Positions 1 to 5,709 of a stretch of DNA of 5,709 nucleotides are shown here, piece after piece. Under the pieces are notes generated by a model that was given only the letters and a program-made list of their open reading frames with translations, was not told the DNA's origin and did no database searches. The translations under genes and the position numbers were made by a program. The stretch is from positions 1 to 5,709 of the forward strand of contig JAMDDG010000121.1 in NCBI GenBank assembly GCA_023488865.1. The letters run 5' to 3'. The stretch comes from Bacteroidota bacterium. GTDB lineage: Bacteria; Bacteroidota; Bacteroidia; Bacteroidales; Prolixibacteraceae. The first letter of the stretch is position 1, and each line of letters opens with the position of its first letter.

Positions 1-13
1 ATGGAGTAATTGT

Positions 14-421
14 TTAAATCTTTTCGCTACACAGTTCCGTCAATACACCAAAAGTAGATTTTGGATGGAGAAAACCAATGGTCAATCCCTCAGCCCCTTT
101 ACGTCCTTGCTTGTCAATCAGTTGAATGCCTGATGCTTCTGCTTCACCAAGCGCTTCATTCACTTTGTCAACTGCAAAGGCGATATGGTGGACACCTTGT
201 CCCTTTTTTTCGAGAAACTTCCCAATAGGGCCTGTGGGGTCTGTTGATTCCAACAATTCAATTTTTGTTTCTCCTACTTTAAAAAAAGCGGTTTTTACTT
301 TCTGGTCAACTACCTCTTCGATGGCGTAACATTTTGTTCCCAAAAGGGTTTCATAATAGGGTATAGCAGTATCCAGTTTATCAACTGCGATACCAATGTG
401 TTCGATTTTTGATACGTTCAT
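14..421 (-). CDS. mce: Methylmalonyl-CoA epimerase (VOC superfamily)
   Basis: This 135-residue cytoplasmic enzyme interconverts the (R) and (S) epimers of methylmalonyl-CoA, linking succinyl-CoA, through B12-dependent mutase, to propionyl-CoA. The sequence shows the two beta-alpha-beta modules of the vicinal-oxygen-chelate fold: the first opens with IEHIGIAV (residues 6-13), the second with GVHHIAFAV (76-84). By comparison with the Propionibacterium enzyme (metal ligands His, Gln, His, Glu), the likely ligands are His8, Glu55 in KIELLES, His79 in the HH pair and Glu129 in VLTELC; the last is also a candidate catalytic base. DQKVKTAFF (39-47), RKGAEGL (107-113) and HPKS (119-122) are family landmarks. 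Length is normal and nothing is broken. The start is ATG; the preceding bases (AACCTGAA on the coding strand) give only a weak ribosome site, common in Bacteroidota. It lies 242 bases downstream of the ATPase gene in the same direction, and no functional link to it is evident. Confidence 0.94.
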   Translation of the reverse strand: MNVSKIEHIGIAVDKLDTAIPYYETLLGTKCYAIEEVVDQKVKTAFFKVGETKIELLESTDPTGPIGKFLEKKGQGVHHIAFAVDKVNEALGEAEASGIQLIDKQGRKGAEGLTIGFLHPKSTFGVLTELCSEKI

Positions 422-663
422 TTCAGGTTTAATTATTGTTTACTAATGTTTTGCACTTGAATTTATTGTTTTCAATGTCAGTCAGTTATAATCTTATGAC
501 ATTTGTTTTGCTATTGATATTCAGCATTTTGTGTTTTCCATTTTGTTTATGCCGCTTTGTCGATTTGTCCAGCATTATTTAGTAATCTTGCTATCCGGTA
601 TCCCACTTTGGTTGTTTGGGTTTTTGTATTAAGCTGAAAATTTCTCATTCTTATACCTTGTCG
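422..663. other. Intergenic gap between the ATPase and epimerase genes
   Basis: This 242-base AT-rich stretch should hold the end of the ATPase transcript and any epimerase promoter. On the minus strand I find no TAnnTTTG box (no CAAA occurs on the plus strand here) and no convincing GC-rich hairpin with a T-run, so neither promoter nor terminator can be placed. The only open stretch of note is a 33-codon ATG-to-TAA frame on the minus strand at 648-547, in the same frame as the ATPase and beginning 15 bases after its stop codon. Its predicted peptide (starting MRNFQLNTKT) is basic and matches nothing I recognise, so it is not called as a gene. Confidence 0.5.
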
Positions 664-1884
664 TTAATATAAGAAGCCAAATAACCACAATGGCATAATG
701 TGTTTAAACCCATTTTCCAAATCATCCAAAGCAAAATAGGCGTTAGATTCTTCGGTTAACTGGTTGAAATTTTTATTTTTTCCGCCAATTTCAAAAACAA
801 ATTTGTTATCAATCAGAAAATCACCCTTCCCCGGAAATCTGAGTTCGTGATTTACTGAGAGTTGTGAGGAAAAAAAGGATTCTCTGATACTGCCAATTTC
901 CTCTTTGTTTAAATTTAAACTATAGAAATAATTGGGATTGCCCAGATATAGTTTGTCTGGTTTTTGTAAGATTTTATTTCCTTTAACTTTTTGACTAAGA
1001 CTAAATAAAACTTCTGCTTTTTCCAGATAATCCAAATACTTCAGTAAGGTTCGCTGATCGGATATTCGCAATTCGTTACGTAATTTAAGCAGATTAGGAA
1101 CATAAGGGACAGAAGTTGCAATTGCAGCCAATAGTTTTTTTATTTTTTGAGATGTTTCGAATGGAATATCAGTAACTGCCGGAATATCGTTTTCAATAAT
1201 AACATTCAGAATACTATTTATGCGATCAAAATACCGCAATGGATCTTCGTTATAAAAAGGGAAATATCCGGTTTTGAGATACTCTTTGAAAAAGGGAATA
1301 ATTTTCAGGTTCTTTGTGATATCTCCAGAGATCTTTTCATGATTGACCAGCATCTCATCCAGAGGAATTGCCTCATGAGTCGCAATTTTGTTGTAAGTCA
1401 GATATTCCCTTAAAGATAGTCCTGATAACAAATAGGAACTTTTTCGGCGACTTAGGTCACCCTGTCCCTGATATAATTTCAAGACAGAAGAACCTGAGTA
1501 AATAATTGAAAGATTGGGAAGACGGTCGTAGCAGTTTTTTATTTCTGCCGACCAATCGTAGTTAAGGAATTTCGAAGGATATTTATGGACTTCATCTAAA
1601 AACAGATAATTGACGCCGTATTGTTTCAGCGATTCAGCAACATCAACAATCGAATGATTAAAAAATAACAGATCATCCAAAGAGAGGTACACTGCCTGAT
1701 TGTGAATCAGTTCATTCAATGAACGAGCCCGTTGAAGTAAAAGGGTTGTCTTTCCTACTCCACGCGCTCCGTAAATCTCAATCAACCGGCTTTCCCAATT
1801 GATTCGACTATACAGATAACGTACAAAATCAGATTTCGTATTGTTTATGAGCCTGTTACTGTAATTTATAATATCCTGTATCAC
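664..1884 (-). CDS. AAA+ family ATPase, COG1373-like (AAA_14 with wHTH and nuclease-like C-terminus)
   Basis: A 406-residue predicted cytoplasmic ATPase of a family frequent in Bacteroidota; its cellular role is not established. Visible in order: Walker A GARGVGKT (residues 39-46), Walker B YLFLDE (93-98) followed by HKYP, a sensor-1-like strand ending SGSS (130-133), and a conserved DLSRR (143-147) likely to hold the arginine finger, followed by LSGLSLREYL. Residues about 248-300 look like a winged helix (ISDQRTLLKYLDYLEKAEVL). The C-terminal part carries KGDFLID...FEIGGK (Asp355, Glu365, Lys369), resembling the PD-(D/E)xK-like region of DUF4143 proteins with altered spacing. The protein ends PLWLFGFLY, which from memory is the usual family ending, so it appears complete. 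The start is GTG (1882-1884); no in-frame ATG lies upstream and the first internal Met is far inside. Base composition is visibly more AT-rich than in the glycosidase gene, consistent with separate acquisition. It has its own promoter and palindrome array, described separately. Confidence 0.9.
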   Translation of the reverse strand: MIQDIINYSNRLINNTKSDFVRYLYSRINWESRLIEIYGARGVGKTTLLLQRARSLNELIHNQAVYLSLDDLLFFNHSIVDVAESLKQYGVNYLFLDEVHKYPSKFLNYDWSAEIKNCYDRLPNLSIIYSGSSVLKLYQGQGDLSRRKSSYLLSGLSLREYLTYNKIATHEAIPLDEMLVNHEKISGDITKNLKIIPFFKEYLKTGYFPFYNEDPLRYFDRINSILNVIIENDIPAVTDIPFETSQKIKKLLAAIATSVPYVPNLLKLRNELRISDQRTLLKYLDYLEKAEVLFSLSQKVKGNKILQKPDKLYLGNPNYFYSLNLNKEEIGSIRESFFSSQLSVNHELRFPGKGDFLIDNKFVFEIGGKNKNFNQLTEESNAYFALDDLENGFKHIMPLWLFGFLY

Positions 1885-1898
1885 TTTGTGGTTTTTTC

Positions 1899-1931
1899 CA
1901 AAGGTACAATAAAATTGTAATATAATACAAA
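1899..1931 (-). promoter_or_regulatory. Putative Bacteroidota-type promoter of the ATPase gene
   Basis: On the minus strand TACCTTTG (1906-1899) matches the Bacteroidota -7 consensus TAnnTTTG perfectly. TTTG (1931-1928) sits 21 bases upstream as the -33 element, within the spacing accepted for this promoter class. The predicted transcription start falls near 1892-1894, only about 8-10 bases before the GTG start codon, so the mRNA would be nearly leaderless. The -33 box overlaps the first of three palindromes, a typical operator position. The pattern match is seen in the sequence; promoter activity is inferred. Confidence 0.55.
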
Positions 1932-1994
1932 ATAATACGATAATAATTGTATTTAATTACAAATAATTTCAATATTATTTGCAATTAAATACAA
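1915..1994. repeat. Three 16-bp palindromes at exact 32-bp spacing (candidate operator array)
   Basis: Three related 16-mers occur at 1915-1930 (TTGTAATATAATACAA), 1947-1962 (TTGTATTTAATTACAA) and 1979-1994 (TTGCAATTAAATACAA). Consensus TTGYAWTWWAWTACAA; 11 of 16 positions are invariant. Each is a dyad of the form TTGTA-N6-TACAA; the third has C in place of one T. Start-to-start distance is 32 bases both times, about three helical turns, so all three would face the same side of DNA. The first overlaps the -33 box of the ATPase promoter and the third abuts the GH106 stop codon. This arrangement suggests cooperative binding of a dimeric regulator. Chance similarity in AT-rich DNA is the main alternative. 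Confidence 0.6.
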
Positions 1995-1997
1995 TTA
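1944..1997 (-). terminator. Long AT-rich inverted repeat after the GH106 gene (possible terminator or 3' hairpin)
   Basis: Arms 1944-1967 and 1974-1997 are 24 bases each around a 6-base loop (1968-1973). The only DNA mismatch is A1959 against C1982; in RNA from the minus strand this becomes a G-U pair, so the stem is fully paired in the direction of the genes. It contains only two G-C pairs (1949/1992 and 1960/1981). The GH106 stop codon TAA (1997-1995) forms the base of the stem. A U-rich but interrupted tract follows on the minus strand. It could end or protect the GH106 transcript. The low GC content makes it an atypical intrinsic terminator, and it shares bases with palindromes two and three. 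Confidence 0.45.
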
Positions 1998-4900
1998 GAA
2001 AATCATCAATCGCGCTGATAAAATACGCACCGGTCCCAGTAATCCTGACGGCAACAAAGGTGAACCGGCTTTATAAAATGCCATCGTGGTATAAGTGTAT
2101 TTCTTTTCGATACCTGGTTGCTGATCACCGATAAGCCTGTTTACCCAGAGGTCGGTTACTTTTACTTCCAGTGCATTTTCTCCCTGTTTCAAAGCCCCTG
2201 TCACATTCACCCGGAATGGCGTTTTCCATACTATTCCCAATGATTTGCCATTGACAACTACTTCAGCGAGGTTTTTTACCGATCCCAGGTCAAGCCAAAT
2301 TTGTGAACCCTCTTTAAACCAGTCTGCATTGGCCTGAATGGTTTTGGTATAGCTTCCCGTTCCTGAGAAATATTTTACTCCGGGGTCGGTGTTTTCACTC
2401 CACGAAGTTAGCCGGTCAAGGACGATTTGTGCAGGCGCCCCACGGCCGGGCTGGAAACTTACGTTCCATGCACCATCAATAGCAGCCAGTTGTGTTTCGA
2501 CCGGTTGCGTCAATTTAAGGGATGACGTTTTGGCCTTTTCACGAAATACAACGAACACTGCATCGTTTGGTTCCAGGTTTAGCGGTACTGTTGTGCGCCC
2601 GTCTACAATATTATAAGATGCCTGTTCAATTTTGCCTGTTTCAGGATGCCATATCTCGGCCGCTTTCCCCTTGACCCTGAAGGTTGCTTCAAGGTTCTCC
2701 ACTCTATTATTGCGGTTGTTCACCCAATAGATATCAACATCGCCCAACTTGCGGTGAACGTACATAAGATTCGTGGTATCCTGGGGTTTGGTGTACTCAA
2801 AATCGGGGGTAACCTTTAAAGAAGTAAGAACTTCAGCAATCGTCTGTCCAGTATAGACTTTTCCCTTGCCGAAAGTGGTTTCACCGGCCCCGGTCCCCCA
2901 GAGCTGGTCAGCAATGGTCTTGAATTCAGCCAAGCCATCACTTAAGCTGGGGGTACCGACCGGCCTTTCACCAACTACAACAGCTCCGGCTTTAACCATT
3001 TCGCTGATCTTGCGTAATACAGGCAATGTCATATACCTTGCATTAGGATCAAGGGCAAGCAAACGGTAGCTCATCCCGCTGGGTGTGATTAGCTGTCCAT
3101 TATTTACCGACAGGACATTAATAAGCGCATCGGCGTTTACGAAATCGTAATTATAGCTTGATGGGATATCCGGTAATTTGTTCGAAAAAAGGGCTGTGAT
3201 GTTATTGTCCTCGCCATAGAAATAGGCAACGTCAGCCACAAATTTTCCCTGCTGAAGCATATAGGAACTGCGGGCCAGGTAGGTGGTCCATGCGCCTGCT
3301 TCCTCTGCCCAGGTCTCATTTCTTGTGAACCATTGACCGTAAGGCCCAAGGCCGAGGCCCGGTATTTTGTCAAACACCGGCTGGTGTACCGAACAGTGGA
3401 TTACGAAACGGTTCAATCCACATGCGAGTTCCATGTCGGCGGTTGGTTTCAATGATTCTGGTGCCCAGGCCCAAGGCGTGCCAATAGCTGTCAAAGACTC
3501 AGCAGCAACCAGGTTCTGCCCATAGATATGGGCCACCGATGCCGATTCACGTACATCGGCTTTATAATGGACCGCTACTTCACCAATGGCATTTCCACCA
3601 ACATTTCCAGGAGTCCATGTAGCGCTCATCGGAATGTCGGCCGTACGTTTAACCTCCATGCCGTCAGTGACAAATGCACGGCCACTCTCATGCGATTCTG
3701 TATAGCGTCCCATGCCCCGTTCATGAAGCAAAGTGGTCAACTGATCATAATGGTTTTCTGCCGTAAGGTCGGCAATGGTTTTACGGAAATCCCAAAGGAA
3801 CCTGTCGCTGGCTTCGGCGCTTTCTACTATATGGCCGGTAAGTACCGGTAACCATGGAAGCATATCATAACCACGGCGATTTTTAAAACCGGTCATCATT
3901 TTGTCGGTCCAATTCAGGGTACCCGCTTCCCAACTGTCGGTTATCATGTACTGAAGGCCTTTCTTGCCCATCAGCCCGCCGGTTGCATCTTTATACTGAT
4001 CGAGGTAATTTTCAAAATAAGCTTTACAATGTTCCGCGCTTAGTTTATCCACTTCAAGACCTGTTGCTTCGGGTGAAGCCGGATGGTTTGTTTTACCTGT
4101 TAATGAATAGCCAAGGCGCGTAACCATCCAGTGGCCGGCCGGAGGTGTCCAGTTAAGTGTGCCATCAGGTTGCATTTTAGATGTCAGGTCAACAACCTCA
4201 TTTTTATTGACAACATCTGTGGCAGAGACTGGAGGTGTTGCCAGCTTATATAGACCTGCAAAGGAGCTGAAGCCTGCCTTATCTTCAAACCGGTTCACCC
4301 GTGCAACGGTGTGTAGGTCAAGTTCTGCTATCTGCGTTCCCTCTGGAGCAACTGCTCCCCGACCGCTTGAACCACCAAAACCCGCGCCAGCGGGTTGCGG
4401 TGCCGGTGTAGTGAATGAGACGCGGAAAAATCTGGCTGTAGCCGGTGGAAATGTAATTGTACTTTGGGCCGATTTACCGCTTGTAATTTCCAAAACTGTT
4501 TTAAAATAGAGACCATCATCACTAGCTTCAAGTGCCTGGTTGCCACCAGCACCTTGGTTGGGCCTCCTGTTACCACCTTGGATTACCAATGTTAATGACT
4601 GGATCGTTTCAGGTTTAGCAAATTCAAACTGTATCCATGATTTCCCGTTTGGCGGGGCTGCCGGTAAAAATGTGGTTTTTTCCAGGTTGCCGTCTGTTAG
4701 TGCAGTAAGGTTAAATTTACCACTACTGGAAGTGACCTTGGGCTTCAATTCTGCCATTGAAATATCATTTTCAGGTACACGATATGCTACCACCGCAGCA
4801 TCGGCATAATATTCAGGTATGGGAGCAGCATTTTCCGAACGTTTGATTGCAATATTCTGAAATGTACCTGTTGTAGTGGGTGGTTTTGGCAGGATACCGG

Positions 4901-5396
4901 CAAATGGCTTCCCGCCTTCTATGCGGGTCTCGCTCCACACATATTTTTTCATGGCCTGGGCGGGGGTTACCCACGGGCCGCCGCTCTCACTCCAGCCCGG
5001 CGAACCTGCAATAGCCATTTCGAGACCTAAAGAGTCGGCCAGTTTTGTAGTAAAAAGAAAAGCGTCTTTCCACTTCGGTGTCATATAGGTGAGCCGTTCT
5101 TTAACGATTTGGGGCGTACTCAGCGCGGCATCAAAATTCTGAAAACCACCGATGTTAACCCGTTTCATCCACTCAAAGTCGGCCCTAATCCCTTCTTTGG
5201 TAATATTACCATTCATCCAGTGCCACCATACACGAGGCCTGGCACTTCGTGGAGGATTCAAAAATCCGGACTCAAGATCATTTGATGTTTTTGTTGATTG
5301 GTCTTTGTAATTTATAAAACTTAAGCTGGCGGTCGAAAGTGCCAGTATTGGAATTATAAAAAATCGCTTCAGGTTGTTTTTAAGATGTTCTTTCAT
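1995..5396 (-). CDS. Secreted GH106-family alpha-L-rhamnosidase
   Basis: A 1133-residue glycoside hydrolase expected to release alpha-L-rhamnose from plant or algal glycans in the periplasm or outside the cell. A signal peptide is clear: basic start (KNNLKR), hydrophobic core (about 12-20), small residues to about 26, and no lipobox Cys. GH106 landmarks follow: RPRVWWHWMNGNIT (53-66), GGFQNFD (83-89) and AGSPGWSESGGPW (130-142). Residues 221-362 look like a discoidin (F5/8C) fold ending IAELDLH, with two Gly/Pro-rich loops. Candidate catalytic carboxylates are Glu490 in ITDSWEAG and Glu567/Glu570 in YTESHESG; I cannot assign acid and base from sequence alone. HCSVHQPV (667-674) and RNETW (692-696) are further landmarks. 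About 1014-1090 resembles a GH2-type sugar-binding jelly roll (VVVNGKSLGIVWKTPF). ATG at 5396 is preferred because it places the signal peptide at the N-terminus; an in-frame TTG at 5426 would add ten residues. The gene starts 36 bases after the GH127-like gene, so co-transcription is likely. Family is confident; exact substrate is not. Confidence 0.92.
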   Translation of the reverse strand: MKEHLKNNLKRFFIIPILALSTASLSFINYKDQSTKTSNDLESGFLNPPRSARPRVWWHWMNGNITKEGIRADFEWMKRVNIGGFQNFDAALSTPQIVKERLTYMTPKWKDAFLFTTKLADSLGLEMAIAGSPGWSESGGPWVTPAQAMKKYVWSETRIEGGKPFAGILPKPPTTTGTFQNIAIKRSENAAPIPEYYADAAVVAYRVPENDISMAELKPKVTSSSGKFNLTALTDGNLEKTTFLPAAPPNGKSWIQFEFAKPETIQSLTLVIQGGNRRPNQGAGGNQALEASDDGLYFKTVLEITSGKSAQSTITFPPATARFFRVSFTTPAPQPAGAGFGGSSGRGAVAPEGTQIAELDLHTVARVNRFEDKAGFSSFAGLYKLATPPVSATDVVNKNEVVDLTSKMQPDGTLNWTPPAGHWMVTRLGYSLTGKTNHPASPEATGLEVDKLSAEHCKAYFENYLDQYKDATGGLMGKKGLQYMITDSWEAGTLNWTDKMMTGFKNRRGYDMLPWLPVLTGHIVESAEASDRFLWDFRKTIADLTAENHYDQLTTLLHERGMGRYTESHESGRAFVTDGMEVKRTADIPMSATWTPGNVGGNAIGEVAVHYKADVRESASVAHIYGQNLVAAESLTAIGTPWAWAPESLKPTADMELACGLNRFVIHCSVHQPVFDKIPGLGLGPYGQWFTRNETWAEEAGAWTTYLARSSYMLQQGKFVADVAYFYGEDNNITALFSNKLPDIPSSYNYDFVNADALINVLSVNNGQLITPSGMSYRLLALDPNARYMTLPVLRKISEMVKAGAVVVGERPVGTPSLSDGLAEFKTIADQLWGTGAGETTFGKGKVYTGQTIAEVLTSLKVTPDFEYTKPQDTTNLMYVHRKLGDVDIYWVNNRNNRVENLEATFRVKGKAAEIWHPETGKIEQASYNIVDGRTTVPLNLEPNDAVFVVFREKAKTSSLKLTQPVETQLAAIDGAWNVSFQPGRGAPAQIVLDRLTSWSENTDPGVKYFSGTGSYTKTIQANADWFKEGSQIWLDLGSVKNLAEVVVNGKSLGIVWKTPFRVNVTGALKQGENALEVKVTDLWVNRLIGDQQPGIEKKYTYTTMAFYKAGSPLLPSGLLGPVRILSARLMIF

Positions 5397-5432
5397 AACA
5401 GTTATTTTTAAGGTGTCAAATTTCAAATTAGT

Positions 5433-5709
5433 TTAAGGAAAGCATGTAAATGGCTCATTCTGAACTTCCAGATAGGGCATATATTCGAAGTCGCTATTCC
5501 CATTTACAGTAAAATGTAGTGGCTTACCCTCTACTGGTTTTAGACTTTTTATCAGCTTAGTCGAACTTATTGGCAGCATAAGGTTCTTCGTTTCTTCCTT
5601 CATGCTTACATACGCCATTAATATCGGACCATACTCCAACGCGTAACGATCATGGTTGGGGTCGATCTCTTCTCCGGTATATTTGGTCATCCTGAAATTC
5701 ATTGGCAAT
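5433..5709 (-). CDS. C-terminal end of a DUF1680 (GH127-like) glycosidase, cut by the window edge
   Basis: Only the last 91 residues are present; the reading frame is open to the edge at 5708 and the gene continues beyond it. The first visible codon is an internal Leu (TTG), not a start. The fragment fits the C-terminal beta-sandwich of DUF1680 proteins: PMNFRMTKYTGEE, then DRYALEYGPILMAYV, then KPVEGKPLHFTVNG, closing with MPYLEVQNEPFTCFP. GH127 members are mostly beta-L-arabinofuranosidases, but the wider DUF1680 group also includes GH146 enzymes and activities on other sugars of pectin. The catalytic Glu and zinc-binding Cys residues of the GH127 barrel lie upstream and cannot be checked. 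It ends in TAA (5435-5433), 36 bases before the GH106 start, suggesting one operon for glycan breakdown. Confidence 0.8.
   Translation of the reverse strand, partial: LPMNFRMTKYTGEEIDPNHDRYALEYGPILMAYVSMKEETKNLMLPISSTKLIKSLKPVEGKPLHFTVNGNSDFEYMPYLEVQNEPFTCFP

Noticed and set aside
624..630. TTGTATT as a further half-site of the palindrome family downstream of the ATPase
   Set aside because: Seven AT-rich bases without the matching TACAA half; expected by chance.
1915..1994. CRISPR-like array (16-base repeats with 16-base spacers)
   Set aside because: Repeats and spacers are too short, the repeats diverge, spacers are AT-rich and partly similar to each other, and there are no cas genes nearby.
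1968..1994. GH106 gene truncated by insertion of the repeat region
   Set aside because: The protein already ends with a complete GH2-like domain and SGLLGPVRI, a normal ending for such enzymes, so the stop codon appears to be natural.
3137..3373. Minus-strand open frame overlapping GH106 in another frame
   Set aside because: It is an out-of-frame shadow within conserved GH106 sequence; the main frame has no break that a frameshift would explain.
4159..4509. Plus-strand open frame of 116 codons, and similar frames at 3528-3851 and 1147-1413
   Set aside because: They lie opposite the GH106 and ATPase genes, have no recognisable domains, and are explained as antisense shadows of well-supported coding sequence.
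5397..5426. In-frame TTG start adding ten residues (MKFDTLKITV) to the GH106 protein
   Set aside because: It would put ten non-signal residues before a well-formed signal peptide that begins at the ATG at 5396; TTG is also a rarer start.
5433..5708. A complete 91-residue protein starting at 5708
   Set aside because: The first codon is TTG (Leu) in the middle of a conserved DUF1680 C-terminal domain, so it is the tail of a gene that leaves the window.

Overview
The window looks like Bacteroidota DNA. The coding content is typical of that phylum: a GH106-type alpha-L-rhamnosidase next to the tail of a DUF1680/GH127-type glycosidase, a methylmalonyl-CoA epimerase of the form common there, and an AAA+ ATPase of a family common there. 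One good match to the Bacteroidota promoter pattern (TTTG, then TAnnTTTG) is present, and Shine-Dalgarno sequences are weak or absent. I cannot name a genus. All four recognised genes lie on the minus strand, so transcription runs from high to low coordinates.

Layout in transcription order. 5709-5433 is the last ~92 codons of a DUF1680 (GH127-like) glycosidase that begins outside the window. After 36 bases comes a 1133-residue secreted GH106-family protein (5396-1995). Together these look like the end of a polysaccharide-utilisation locus for rhamnose- and arabinose-bearing plant glycans such as pectin side chains or arabinogalactan; the substrate is inferred from the families. The GH106 stop codon forms the outer edge of a long AT-rich inverted repeat, and the 110-base gap that follows holds three 16-base palindromes spaced exactly 32 bases apart. 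The palindrome nearest the next gene overlaps the -33 box of a strong-looking promoter for a 406-residue AAA+ ATPase with a GTG start (1884-664). After a 242-base gap comes methylmalonyl-CoA epimerase (421-14), a housekeeping enzyme of the succinate/propionate route.

The two glycosidases probably work together outside the cytoplasm. The ATPase has no obvious link to either neighbour; its lower GC content and self-contained promoter suggest an independent, possibly acquired cassette between the carbohydrate locus and the epimerase gene. The most unusual structure is the repeat/promoter region at 1899-1997. I found no RNA genes, CRISPR arrays, insertion sequences or plus-strand genes that I can support.
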